A DNA stretch of 64,000 nt from Lysobacter enzymogenes (lineage in GTDB: Bacteria; Pseudomonadota; Gammaproteobacteria; Xanthomonadales; Xanthomonadaceae), in contig NZ_CP067395.1 of NCBI RefSeq assembly GCF_017355525.1, forward strand, positions 124,001-188,000, given 5' to 3'. A program made the position numbers and the translations under genes. This document shows, in pieces, positions 56,077-64,000 of this stretch. The notes under the pieces are model-generated. The model was not told the origin of the DNA. It made no database searches and saw only the letters and a list, made by a program, of their open reading frames with translations. The first letter of the stretch is position 1; the number at the start of each line of letters is the position of its first letter.

Positions 56077-56320
56077 GGCGGTTCTCCACGCTTGGGGGGA
56101 GTCTGCGACGCTAGACCTGCGCGCGGCTTCGGACCATCCGGGCCGACCCTAGGCGTTTGTTAAACCGCCGCTGCCGTCGTCGAACCGCCGCGTCCGTCGC
56201 GGCGGCTTTGGGTCGGCCTCTGTCCGCGATTGCGCCCGCGACCGGCGAACGGTCCGATCAACCCAAGCCGCCGCCGCCGCGTCCGCCGCATAATGCCGGC
56301 TTCGTACCGGAGACCGTTCC

Positions 56321-57970
56321 ATGCGCTTGCGCGTCTGCCTTCTCGCCGTGTCCCTGTGCGCCGCCGCGTCCGCGGCGCAGGCCCAGTCGTTGCCGCCGCC
56401 GTGCGAAGGCGGCACGGTGTTCGAGGACCGCAACGGCAACGGCCGCCGCGATCCCGGCGAGCCCGGGCTGGCCGGCCAGCGCGTCTCGGACGGGCGCCGC
56501 ATCGTCCTGACCGACGCGCAGGGCCGCTACGTCCTGCCGCTGAGCGAGCGCAGCAGCCAGTTCCTGATCAAACCGGCCGGCTACCGCGTCGCCGCGCGCG
56601 CCGACAGCGGCCTGCCGGATTACTGGCTCAACGTGAGCTTGAGCGAAGCGCCGCCGCTGAGGTACGGCGGCATGCCGCAGGCCGCGCCGACCTGCCGCGA
56701 CTACGCGCTGATCCCGCAGGCGCGCAACGCGCGCGGCGGCGACCTCGACGTGCTGGTGTTCGCCGACCCGCAGACCAAGAGCGCCGTCGACGTCGGCTAT
56801 TACCGCCGCGACATCGTCGAACCGTTGCTGGCGCAGCGCAAAGGCAAGGCGCCGGTCGCCGATCTCGGCCTGAGCCTGGGCGACATCACCCACGACGACC
56901 TGTCGCTGTACCCGCAGCTCAACGCAGTCACCGCGAGCCTCGGCGTGCCGTGGCTGCACGCGCCCGGCAATCACGACCTCGACTTCGACGCCAAGCGCGA
57001 CGAAGACTCGCTGCTGAGCTATCGCCACGTGTTCGGCCCCGACACCTACGCCTGGGAAGAAGCGCAGGCCAACTTCGTCGTGTTCGACGACGTGGTCTAT
57101 CGGCCGGGTTCCAAGCCCGAATACATCGGCGGGCTGCGGCCGGAGCAGTTCGAGTTCCTTGAGGCGTATCTCGCCCATGCCGACAAGCGGCGCCTGTTGG
57201 TGCTGGCGATGCACATCCCGCTGTTCGACGCCGCGCCGGGCCGCGAAACCTTCCGCCATGCCGACCGCGAGCGCCTGTTCGGCCTGCTGCGCGAGTTCCC
57301 GCACGTGCTGGTGCTCAGCGGCCACAGCCACGCCCAGCGCCACGTCTATCACGGCGGCGACAGCGGCTGGCGCGGCGCGGCGCCGCTGCACGAGTACAAC
57401 GTCGGCGCGGCCTGCGGCGCGTTCTGGTCCGGAGTGAAAGACGCCAACGGCCTGCCCGACACCACCATGAGCGACGGCACGCCGAACGGCTACGCGCGCC
57501 TGCGCGTGCGCGGCGACGCCGGTTACGCGTTGAGCTGGCATCCGGCGCCGTCGGCCGGACGCGCGCTCGATGCGGCCGCGGTCGCCAACGATTACCTGCG
57601 GCTGTACGCGCCCAAGACCCTGCGCCAGGGTTCGTATCCGATCCGCGGGATTTACGCCAACGTGTTCATGGGCCGCGACGACAGCCGCGTGGAATACCGC
57701 ATCGACGGCGGCGAATGGAAGCCGATGCGGCGCGTCGAGCAAGCCGACCCGGCGCTGCTGGCCGAGAACGCGCGCGACGACGCCGCTACGCAACTGCGCA
57801 GCTTCGACCGCGCGCCCATCGCCACGCCGACGCCGCACCTGTGGAGCGCGCCGCCGCTGCCGACCGATCTGCCCGTCGGCGAGCACGCCATCGAAGTGCG
57901 CAGCTTCGACGCCTGGCAGGGCGAGCAGCGCCTGGGCAGTTCGTATCGCTTGATCGAGGCCGCGCCATGA
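56321..57970 (+). CDS. Secreted calcineurin-like metallophosphoesterase
   Basis: 549 residues with a signal peptide (1-21, AQAQ). After a short SdrD-B/carboxypeptidase-like domain (VFEDRNGNGRRDPGEPGLAG, about 33-110) comes the phosphoesterase domain: ADPQTKS in place of D-x-H, GDITHDD, GNHD, AMHIP and GHSHAQ. The DPQ version and the N- and C-terminal extra domains are characteristic of the MetallophosN/MetallophosC group. The C-terminal domain is beta-rich. It acts in the periplasm or outside; substrate unknown. It overlaps the next gene as ATGA. Confidence 0.85.
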   Translation: MRLRVCLLAVSLCAAASAAQAQSLPPPCEGGTVFEDRNGNGRRDPGEPGLAGQRVSDGRRIVLTDAQGRYVLPLSERSSQFLIKPAGYRVAARADSGLPDYWLNVSLSEAPPLRYGGMPQAAPTCRDYALIPQARNARGGDLDVLVFADPQTKSAVDVGYYRRDIVEPLLAQRKGKAPVADLGLSLGDITHDDLSLYPQLNAVTASLGVPWLHAPGNHDLDFDAKRDEDSLLSYRHVFGPDTYAWEEAQANFVVFDDVVYRPGSKPEYIGGLRPEQFEFLEAYLAHADKRRLLVLAMHIPLFDAAPGRETFRHADRERLFGLLREFPHVLVLSGHSHAQRHVYHGGDSGWRGAAPLHEYNVGAACGAFWSGVKDANGLPDTTMSDGTPNGYARLRVRGDAGYALSWHPAPSAGRALDAAAVANDYLRLYAPKTLRQGSYPIRGIYANVFMGRDDSRVEYRIDGGEWKPMRRVEQADPALLAENARDDAATQLRSFDRAPIATPTPHLWSAPPLPTDLPVGEHAIEVRSFDAWQGEQRLGSSYRLIEAAP

Positions 57971-58560
57971 GCGCCAAACCGACCGGACCGGCCGACGACC
58001 TGCCGGTGCTCGCGTTCGCCGATGCGGAAGCGTTCGAGCGTTGGCTGGAAACGCCGCCGGCCAAGACCGGGCTGTGGCTCAAGATCGCCAAGAAAGGCTG
58101 CGGCGTAGTTACCGTGAACTATGCGCAGGCGCTGGACGTGGCGCTGTGCCACGGCTGGATCGACGGGCAGAAGCGCAGCCTCGACGAGACCTACTTCCTG
58201 CAGCGCTTCGTGCCGCGGCGCGCGCGCAGCCTGTGGTCGCAGATCAACATCGGCAAGTGCGAGCAATTGATCGCGCAGGGCCGCATGCGCGCCGGCGGCC
58301 AGCGCGAGATCGACGCGGCCCAGGCCGACGGGCGCTGGCAGGCGGCGTACGCGTCGGCGAGCAAGATCGAGATGCCGGAGGATCTGGCCGCGGCCTTGGC
58401 GAAATCGCCGAAGGCGCGCAAGTTCTTCGATGCGCTCGACGGTTCCAACCGCTACGCGGTGCTGTGGCGGGTGACGACGGCGAAGAAGGCGGACACGCGC
58501 GCGGCGCGGATCGCCAAGCTGGTGGAGATGCTGGCGCGCGGCGAGAAGATCCATAAGTGA
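57967..58560 (+). CDS. YdeI/OmpD-associated family protein
   Basis: 197 residues. Shows the family blocks TGLWLKIAKKG, NYAQALDVALCHGWIDGQKRSLDETYFLQRFVPRRARSLWS split over two helices, and IAKLVEMLARGEK. Members are widespread; a link to bacteriocin protection has been suggested for some. Translationally coupled to the phosphoesterase gene. Confidence 0.8.
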   Translation: MSAKPTGPADDLPVLAFADAEAFERWLETPPAKTGLWLKIAKKGCGVVTVNYAQALDVALCHGWIDGQKRSLDETYFLQRFVPRRARSLWSQINIGKCEQLIAQGRMRAGGQREIDAAQADGRWQAAYASASKIEMPEDLAAALAKSPKARKFFDALDGSNRYAVLWRVTTAKKADTRAARIAKLVEMLARGEKIHK

Positions 58561-58683
58561 GGCGGGGCCGCCGCCCGGCGACCGACGCCGAAACCATACG
58601 CCCGCAGCCGCGCAAGAATTGATGCGGGCTTTACGCCCGCGACCGGCGGCCGGCATAGCGCGTTTACGCCCGCACTTCCTACA

Positions 58684-59196
58684 GTGACTCCCGTGGCGCA
58701 CCGCTCCGAGTGCGCAGCGAGTCCGAACGTGTCGATCCTGATCTTGCGTGGTCCCAGCGGGCGTGGTCCGAACACCGGCGCGGCCGTCGATTCGATGGTC
58801 CCGCCGCTGGCCGGCGAAGTGCGCGCGACCCTGGTCGAGCGCGCCGCCGGCGCCGGCAAGGCGCTGGCTTTGCGCAGCTGCCGCAGCGAGCGCGAACTGG
58901 TGGACTGCATCCGCGGCATGCGCGCGGCCAACGCCGAACTGCTGCTGCTCGACCCGGGCGCCTGCGCGCCGGCCAGCGCCGAACTGCGCGGCGCGCTGGA
59001 GCAACTGGCGGTGCCGTACATCGAAGTCCACGACGACGACACCAACGCGCTGGAACCGAGCCTGGCCCCGGGCTGCGGCCGCCGCCTGCGCCTGATCCAC
59101 GGCTACTCGGCGCAAAGCTACACCCTGGCGCTGTCGATCGCGCTGGAACACCTGGGCTGCGCCGAAAGCGGCAACGACATCCACGTCGGCACCTGA
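58684..59196 (+). CDS. Degenerate type II dehydroquinase-like protein
   Basis: 170 residues from a GTG at 58684; a GTG at 58729 is possible. The order of elements follows AroQ: ILILRGPSGRGPNTG (for LNGPNLNLLG), a RSERELVDCIRGM helix, LLLLDPGAC, VPYIEVHDDDT and IHGYSAQSYTLAL. The loop tyrosine and arginine of AroQ (R-x-P-x-x-Y) are missing, and the Asn/His-Thr-Ser part is CAPASAEL, so it is probably not an active dehydroquinase. The IEVH histidine remains. A moonlighting or ligand-binding role is possible. Followed 12 bp later by a small gene. Confidence 0.55.
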   Translation: MTPVAHRSECAASPNVSILILRGPSGRGPNTGAAVDSMVPPLAGEVRATLVERAAGAGKALALRSCRSERELVDCIRGMRAANAELLLLDPGACAPASAELRGALEQLAVPYIEVHDDDTNALEPSLAPGCGRRLRLIHGYSAQSYTLALSIALEHLGCAESGNDIHVGT

Positions 59197-59208
59197 GCCG
59201 GCGCCGGC

Positions 59209-59421
59209 ATGGACACGCATTACTGCTACTTCGCCGACTACGAAATCCTGGTCGGCGGCCGCTTCATCGTCTGGGGCCAGACCACGCTCGACTACGCGCC
59301 GAGCGCGCCGGGACGATTCGACCCGGCCGAACTGCTGGACTGCATCCGCCGCCGCGCCGCCGCCGAACACGGCGTGGAGCGCGACGAAGTGCGCGTGCGC
59401 AACCTGAGCCGCCTGCTGTAG
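59209..59421 (+). CDS. Small hypothetical protein, 70 residues
   Basis: Starts 12 bp after the dehydroquinase-like gene. Compact alpha/beta look: YCYFADYEILVGGRFIVWGQTTLDY, then a helix FDPAELLDCIRRRAA and a strand VRVRNLSRLL. No family recognised. It is probably cotranscribed with its neighbour. Confidence 0.5.
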   Translation: MDTHYCYFADYEILVGGRFIVWGQTTLDYAPSAPGRFDPAELLDCIRRRAAAEHGVERDEVRVRNLSRLL

Positions 59422-59435
59422 CCCGGTGGGCTACC

Positions 59436-59589
59436 TGTAGGAGCGGCGCGAGCCGCGACCGCGACATCGCATACACGACAGACCCTGCCGCAGCCGTGCG
59501 ATTTCACGGACTGCGGCTTGGGGCGTTTCGCGCGTTCGGAGTTGCGGCGTGGTTGGGTTTTCGCGGTCGCGGCTTGCGCCGCTCCTACA
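59436..59589. repeat. Split REP pair (REPIN-like)
   Basis: Forward copy at 59436-59464 and inverted copy at 59561-59589, about 100 bp apart, with one mismatch (CTTGCG for CTCGCG). Same family as at 55110-55266. Confidence 0.8.
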
Positions 59590-59616
59590 GGGAGCCCAGG
59601 TAGGCGCCGCGAATGC

Positions 59617-60312
59617 TCAGAGGACGATCTGGTCGAACGCCGTCGCGCGCGTATGCCCGTGGGTCGCGTCGCCTTCGCGCGGCTGCGGGTAGTCGTCGAG
59701 CCGGTCCAGCAGCACCGTGCCGAGGCCGGCTTCGCGCGCGGCGTCGAGTTCTTCGACCACGTCGGACAGAAACAGGATCTCGTCGCCCGGCAGGCCGATG
59801 CTGTCGCGGATGTGCGCGTAGCTCGCCGCTTCGCGCTTGCCGCCGACCTCGGTGTCGAAGAAGCCGGAGAACAGTCCGGTCAGGTCGCCGGCGTCGCTGT
59901 GGCCGAACAGCAGCCGCTGCGCCGGCACGCTGCCGGAGGAATAGACGTACAGGCGCAGGCCGGCGTCCTTCCACTGGCGCAGCGCCGGCGCCGCGTCGGG
60001 GTACATGTGCGAGGTGAAGTCCGCGCTCTTGTAGCCGTCGGCCCAGATCATGCCCTGCAAGGCCTTCAGCGCGGTGTGCTTGCGGTCTTCGTCGATCCAG
60101 CCCTGCAGCACCTCGACGATGACCGAATCCTGGCAGGCGCCGCCGTTCTCCAGCGCGACCGTGTCCAGCCACTTGCGCACGTTCGGCTCGCGCCCGCGCG
60201 CGGCGACGAAGCCCGGCAGGGCGCGGCGCGCATACGGGAACAGCACGTCCTTGACGAAGGAAATGCTGCTGGTGGTGCCTTCGATGTCGGTGAGGATGGC
60301 GCGGATAGGCAT
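59617..60312 (-). CDS. mtnC: Enolase-phosphatase E1 (methionine salvage)
   Basis: 231 residues, HAD superfamily: [12 protein letters not shown] with the nucleophile Asp9, [13 protein letters not shown] with motif II Ser, and [13 protein letters not shown]. It converts the diketo-phosphate of methylthioribose into acireductone in two steps. It follows mtnB-mtnD on the same strand after a 130-bp spacer holding a large inverted repeat. Confidence 0.95.
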   Translation of the reverse strand: MPIRAILTDIEGTTSSISFVKDVLFPYARRALPGFVAARGREPNVRKWLDTVALENGGACQDSVIVEVLQGWIDEDRKHTALKALQGMIWADGYKSADFTSHMYPDAAPALRQWKDAGLRLYVYSSGSVPAQRLLFGHSDAGDLTGLFSGFFDTEVGGKREAASYAHIRDSIGLPGDEILFLSDVVEELDAAREAGLGTVLLDRLDDYPQPREGDATHGHTRATAFDQIVL

Positions 60313-60319
60313 AGGGCTG

Positions 60320-60428
60320 GGAGATAGCGGATAGGAGTTGGGAGATAGCGAGAGGCGTGAAGCGGAAGCAGGGCGAACGGAGGGAGGAAACGGCTTTCGC
60401 TATCTCCCAGCTCCTATGCGCTATCTCC
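60320..60428. repeat. 31-bp inverted repeat between mtnD and mtnC
   Basis: Arms at 60320-60350 and 60398-60428 match with two mismatches around a 47-nt purine-rich loop. Each arm holds GGAGATAGCG twice. It lies inside the methionine salvage operon. Confidence 0.85.
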
Positions 60429-60442
60429 TGCTTCAACCCGCT

Positions 60443-61000
60443 TCAACCCGCCTGGCCGCGCTCGTAGCGCGGAAACTGCTGGGCGATATCGGTACCGGTG
60501 AAGTACCCGACCCAGCCGTCCGGCTCGGTGAAGAAGCGGATCGCGACGAAGCTCGGTTCCGGGCCCATGTCGAACCAGTGCAGGGTGCTGTCGGGCACCG
60601 AGATCAGGTCGCCCTGTTCGCACTTGATTTCGTAGACGTTGGGTTCGACGTGCAGGGTGAACAGGCCCGAGCCGGCGACGAAGAAACGCACTTCGTCTTC
60701 CTTGTGGTAGTGCTCGTCGAGGAACTTGCCCCGCATGGTTTCGCGCTGCGGGTTGTCCGGGGCGATGCTGACCACGTCGACGGTCTTGAAGCCGCGCTCG
60801 ACCGTGATGCGGTCGATGTCGGCGCGGTACGCGGCCATGATCGCCTCGGGCGTGTCGCCCGGCTTGACCGGCTGGGCGGCCTGCCATTGCTCGAAGCCGA
60901 CGCCGATCTTGGCCAGCTCGCGCGCGATCTCGCCCTGGTCGCTGGTGCTCAGCGTCGGCGCGTCGGGCTGGTCCTGGGGAAAAATACGCAAACGGCTCAT
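60443..61000 (-). CDS. mtnD: Acireductone dioxygenase
   Basis: 185 residues, cupin fold. The metal ligands are H-x-H-x4-E in [13 protein letters not shown], plus a later His in STLHWFDMG. It oxidises acireductone to the keto-acid precursor of methionine (iron form). Its start overlaps mtnB as ATGA. Confidence 0.95.
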   Translation of the reverse strand: MSRLRIFPQDQPDAPTLSTSDQGEIARELAKIGVGFEQWQAAQPVKPGDTPEAIMAAYRADIDRITVERGFKTVDVVSIAPDNPQRETMRGKFLDEHYHKEDEVRFFVAGSGLFTLHVEPNVYEIKCEQGDLISVPDSTLHWFDMGPEPSFVAIRFFTEPDGWVGYFTGTDIAQQFPRYERGQAG

Positions 61001-61635
61001 CGGCGCAGCCTCCGCAGTTCGAGTTCGCAGCCCAGCAGGAATTCGAAGGCCTCCAGGTGGCGGCGGGCCTCGCCCATGTCGCGGCCCCACGCGTACAGGC
61101 CGTGGCCGTCGATCAGGTAGCCCCACAGGGTCTGCTGGTCCAGGGTGGCGTCGACCTGGGCGGCCAGGGTCGGCATGTCCTGGGTGTTCGGGTAGACCGG
61201 CAGGTCCAGCTCGGTGTCGTGGGTGGTGGTGCCGGCGAAGGCCTTGAGCAGCTCGTAGCCTTCCAGGTGCACGTGGCCCTGGCCGGCGTACAGGCGCGAG
61301 GCCACCGTCTGGGTCTGCGAATGGGTGTGCAGGACGCAGCCGATCTCGGGGTAGCGCTTGTACAACTGGGTGTGCAGCAGGGTCTCGGCGGACGGGCGGT
61401 GGCGGGTCGCCACCGGCGCGCCGTCCAGGTCGACGACCATGATGTCTTCTTCGGTCAGCCGGCCCTTGTCGCGGCCGGAGACGGTGATGGCGACGTGCCC
61501 GGCATCGATGCGGCGCGAGAAATTGCTGCTGGTGGCCGGGGTCCAGCCGCGCTGGGCGAGCTCGCGCACGTTGACGATGATCTCGCCGGCGCAGTGCGCC
61601 AGGCGCTGCGGGTCGTAGGGCAGGGGGCTGTTCAT
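60997..61635 (-). CDS. mtnB: Methylthioribulose-1-phosphate dehydratase
   Basis: 212 residues, class II aldolase fold. The start at 61635 gives [12 protein letters not shown]. Zinc-site motif [10 protein letters not shown] and a further GHGLYAWG block; catalytic Glu in LEGYELLKA. First gene of the mtnB-mtnD-mtnC operon. A 17-bp palindrome lies 46 bp upstream. Confidence 0.93.
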   Translation of the reverse strand: MNSPLPYDPQRLAHCAGEIIVNVRELAQRGWTPATSSNFSRRIDAGHVAITVSGRDKGRLTEEDIMVVDLDGAPVATRHRPSAETLLHTQLYKRYPEIGCVLHTHSQTQTVASRLYAGQGHVHLEGYELLKAFAGTTTHDTELDLPVYPNTQDMPTLAAQVDATLDQQTLWGYLIDGHGLYAWGRDMGEARRHLEAFEFLLGCELELRRLRR

Positions 61636-61680
61636 GCCGGTCAGTTTAGCGCCGGGATGTGGCGCTTGCCGCGTTTTTGG

Positions 61681-61697
61681 CATAACGCAGCGTTATG
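61681..61697. promoter_or_regulatory. 17-bp palindrome upstream of mtnB (candidate operator)
   Basis: CATAACGC and GCGTTATG form a perfect 8-bp inverted repeat around one base. It sits at the expected promoter position of the methionine salvage operon, in an otherwise very GC-rich area. Confidence 0.5.
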
Positions 61698-61862
61698 GCG
61701 GCAGAGCCGGCAAGCCGCCCCGGGCGGGCCGGAGCCCGGGCGGAAGCGCCTTCAGGCCCGGTGCTTTCGCCTCGGCTCGCCGCGACGGCAGCGCAAGCCT
61801 CGGGCCCGCAGGCCCGCCTGCCCACGTCGCGCCCGCCTGCCAGGGCGGCCCCGCAAAAGCGA

Positions 61863-61894
61863 AAGGCCGGCCCCGGGACGCCGGGGCCGGCCTT
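61863..61894 (-). terminator. Intrinsic terminator of the amino acid permease
   Basis: A perfect 14-bp GC stem (61863-61876 and 61881-61894) with a 4-nt loop; on the minus strand it is followed by TTTCGCTTTT. It lies 40 bp after the permease stop. Confidence 0.75.
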
Positions 61895-61934
61895 GGCCGG
61901 TTCTCTCGCAGCCGGGCGGTTACCCGCCCAGCGC

Positions 61935-63368
61935 TCAGCCGCGCGCCTTGCGCAGCTTGCTGTACTTGTAGCCGTAGGCGAAATAGATCGCAAAACCAAT
62001 GACCGTCCACACGCCCATCAGCATCCAGTTGTGCGCGGTCATCGTCGACAGCAGCACCAGGCAGCTGACGATGCCGGCGATGCAGATCGGCCACGCGAAC
62101 GGGATCCGGAACGGCCGCGGCAGGTCCGGCTGGGTACGGCGCAGGATCAGCACGCCGAGGCAGACCGCGGCGAACGCGATCAGGGTGCCCATCGAGGTCA
62201 TGTCGCCGAGGATGTCGAGCGGGAACAGCGCCGCCAGCAAGGCGATGCCGATGCCGGTGATGACGGTGTTGATGTGCGGCGTGCGGTACTTCGGATGGAT
62301 CTTGGTGAACACCGGCGGCAGCAGGCCGTCGCGGGCCATGATCATGAAGATGCGCGGCTGGCCGATGATCATCACCAGCACCACCGACGACAGCCCGACC
62401 AGGGCGCCGACCTCGACCACGATGCGCAGCCAGTTCAGCGCCGGATGCGCGGCGATCGCGGTCACCACCGGCTCGTCGGTGCCCAGGGTGTAGTACGGCG
62501 CCAGGCCCGTCATCACCGCGGCCATGCCGATGTACAGCACCGTGCAGATCGCCAGCGACGCCATCATGCCGATCGGCATGTCCTTCTGCGGCTTGTGCGA
62601 TTCCTGCGCCGCCACCGACACCGCCTCGAAGCCGATGTAGGCGAAGAACACCATCGACGCGCCGCGCAGCACGCCTTCCCAGCCGTACTTGCCGTGGCCC
62701 TGCGATTCGGGAATGAACGGCTGCCACAGGTCGGGATTCACGTACTTCCAGCCGACCGCGATGACCAGCACGATCAGGCCCGACTTCAGCACCACCATCG
62801 CCATGTTCATCGCCGACGACTTGCGGATGCCGACATAGCACAGCCACGTCAGCAGCAGCACGATCGCCGCCGCCGGCAGGTTGGCGATGGCGCCGGTCGG
62901 GCGCAGCTTGGCGTCCAGCGGCGCCTGCACCAAGGCCGCGGGCAGGGTGATGTCGAAGTGTTGCAACAGACTCAGGAAGTAACCGGTCCAACTGACCGCC
63001 ACCGCCGAAGCGGAGACGCCGTACTCCAGGATCAGCATCCAGCCGATGAACCAGGCCGACAGCTCGCCCAGGGTCGCGTAGGTGTAGGTGTAGGCGCTGC
63101 CGGACACCGGCACCATCGCCGCGAACTCGGCATAGGCCAGCGCGCAGAAGGTGCAACAGATCGCCGCGAGAATGAAGGACAGCATGATCGCCGGCCCGGC
63201 GTGCTCTGCCGCGGCCTTGCCGGTGATGACGAAGATGCCGCCGCCGATGACCGCGCCGATGCCGAGCGCGGTCAGGCCCCAGGGGCCGAGGGTGCGGTGC
63301 AGGCTCAGTCCCTCGGCCTCGGTGTGGGCGGCGTGCGGGTGTTTGGTCGCCCGGAGTTGTTCCAGCAT
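61935..63368 (-). CDS. Cationic amino acid permease (APC superfamily)
   Basis: 477 residues with about 12 membrane helices. The APC signature is ALGIGAVIGGGIFVITGKAA in TM1; YAEFAAMVPVSGSAYTYTY in TM3 and FFAYIGFEAVSVAAQE in TM6 are typical of CAT/YfnA-like transporters. It imports amino acids; the substrate is not known. A related permease is encoded just upstream on the same strand. Confidence 0.88.
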   Translation of the reverse strand: MLEQLRATKHPHAAHTEAEGLSLHRTLGPWGLTALGIGAVIGGGIFVITGKAAAEHAGPAIMLSFILAAICCTFCALAYAEFAAMVPVSGSAYTYTYATLGELSAWFIGWMLILEYGVSASAVAVSWTGYFLSLLQHFDITLPAALVQAPLDAKLRPTGAIANLPAAAIVLLLTWLCYVGIRKSSAMNMAMVVLKSGLIVLVIAVGWKYVNPDLWQPFIPESQGHGKYGWEGVLRGASMVFFAYIGFEAVSVAAQESHKPQKDMPIGMMASLAICTVLYIGMAAVMTGLAPYYTLGTDEPVVTAIAAHPALNWLRIVVEVGALVGLSSVVLVMIIGQPRIFMIMARDGLLPPVFTKIHPKYRTPHINTVITGIGIALLAALFPLDILGDMTSMGTLIAFAAVCLGVLILRRTQPDLPRPFRIPFAWPICIAGIVSCLVLLSTMTAHNWMLMGVWTVIGFAIYFAYGYKYSKLRKARG

Positions 63369-63416
63369 GGTGGTTCGTCCTGGTGTTGCGTGTATCCGCG
63401 CGTTGCGATCCTTCGG

Positions 63417-63503
63417 CCGTCATTCCCGCGAAGGCGGGAATCCAGAGACTTCAGAGCCATGTGTCGGTGAAGCCCTGGATTCCCGCCTTCGCGGGAATGA
63501 CGG
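63417..63503. repeat. CGTCATTCCCGCG... palindromic repeat (single copy)
   Basis: Perfect 29-bp inverted repeat (63417-63445 and 63475-63503) with a 29-nt spacer containing CAGAGACTTCAGAGCC. It belongs to the same family as the tandem field at 19205-19905. Confidence 0.85.
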
Positions 63504-63570
63504 CTTCAAAGAACGACGCACTCGGGTTCGCGGTCGCTGCGGTGGAAACGTCGCTGCATAAAAAGGAAAA

Positions 63571-63596
63571 AGGCCGGCGGGAAATCCCGCCGGCCT
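63571..63596 (-). terminator. Intrinsic terminator of the second permease
   Basis: AGGCCGGCGGG (63571-63581) and CCCGCCGGCCT (63586-63596) form an 11-bp stem with a 4-nt loop; the A-rich run at 63560-63570 is a T-run on the minus strand. It lies 22 bp after the permease stop. Confidence 0.8.
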
Positions 63597-63617
63597 CGAA
63601 TCATGGATGCGCCGGGC

Positions 63618-64000
63618 TCAGGCCTTGCCGCCCGCCGCCTTGCGCAGCTTGCTGTTGTGGTAGCCGTAGCCGAAGTAGATCAGCATGCCGATCGCGGTCC
63701 AGCCGGTCATCAGGTGCCAATGCTCGGCGAACGGCTTCCAGAACAGGTACAGACAGGCCGCGGCGCCTAGCGGGCAGACCACGACGGCCAGCGGCACGCG
63801 GAACGGACGCGGCAGGTCGGGGCGGGTGTTGCGCAGGATCAGCACGCCGACGCAGACCGTGGCGAACGCCAGCAGGGTGCCCATCGACACCAGCTCGCCG
63901 AGCAGGTTGATCGGGAACAGGCCGGCCAGGATGCAGGCGAACACGCCGACGATGATCGTGCCCACGTACGGGGTCTGGAACTTCGGATGCACCTTGGCGA
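63618..64000 (-). CDS. Second amino acid permease, C-terminal part (cut by window end)
   Basis: Only the last 127 or so residues are present: the frame runs to the window edge, so the true start is outside. The sequence HPKFQTPYVGTIIVGV, LLGELVSMGTLLAFATVCVGVLILRNTRPDLPRPFRVP and the final YFGYGYHNSKLRKA closely match the C-terminus of the permease at 61935, so the two are tandem paralogues. Confidence 0.85.
   Translation of the reverse strand, partial: AKVHPKFQTPYVGTIIVGVFACILAGLFPINLLGELVSMGTLLAFATVCVGVLILRNTRPDLPRPFRVPLAVVVCPLGAAACLYLFWKPFAEHWHLMTGWTAIGMLIYFGYGYHNSKLRKAAGGKA

Overview
The window comes from a high-GC gammaproteobacterium, most likely a Lysobacter-type member of the Xanthomonadaceae. 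The grounds are the codon and base composition, a xanthomonad-style his operon headed by a TrpR-like regulator, a zinc-less HisB phosphatase domain, and two families of short interspersed palindromes. The species is an inference from gene content; no marker gene proves it.

Layout. 1-1441: a secreted class C beta-lactamase-like hydrolase. 1600-5460: a clearly lower-GC accessory island holding a 2OG/Fe(II) oxygenase-like gene coupled to a HEPN-motif/zinc-ribbon protein, a stand-alone FtsH-peptidase-like protein and an unknown membrane/coiled-coil protein. It is followed by a terminator, a structured phage-type leader and a small protein gene. 6084-11306: a secreted SGNH hydrolase, a dense field of CTTGCGCGCAAG palindromes, two unknown conserved-looking genes and a GNAT acetyltransferase. 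11477-14508: an arsenic operon arsR-arsC-arsH-arsB with a visible ArsR operator. 14528-19078: an unknown gene, an MFS / hotdog / phosphotransferase operon and another unknown gene. 19205-19905: a tandem field of Xanthomonadaceae palindromic repeats.

19950-26698: a pgaABCD poly-GlcNAc operon whose PgaD carries an extra membrane segment and a TonB C-terminal domain. Divergent from it is a GH92 alpha-mannosidase, followed by a secreted propeller-like protein. 33156-37531: an exporter and a methyltransferase diverge from a second processive glycosyltransferase plus a NodB-type deacetylase, a layout recalling Nod-factor genes. 37707-42311: small membrane genes, a DyP peroxidase, a P-loop kinase, tRNA-Pro(CGG) and hisS with a TTG start. 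42574-46961: an enlarged histidine ammonia-lyase, a prolyl-hydroxylase-like enzyme and a 7TM-GGDEF cyclase.

47122-55083: the complete histidine operon (regulator, hisG-D-C-B-H-A-F-IE) with tightly overlapping genes and a 28-bp near-palindromic operator. 55282-59421: an unknown protein, a calcineurin-like phosphoesterase, a YdeI-like protein and a degenerate dehydroquinase. 59617-61635: methionine salvage genes mtnB-mtnD-mtnC. 61935-64000: two tandem cationic amino acid permeases, the second cut by the window end.

Most of the window is ordinary chromosome. The parts most worth a second look are the low-GC island, the PgaD-TonB fusion, the Nod-like cluster, the enlarged ammonia-lyase and several unexplained palindromes.
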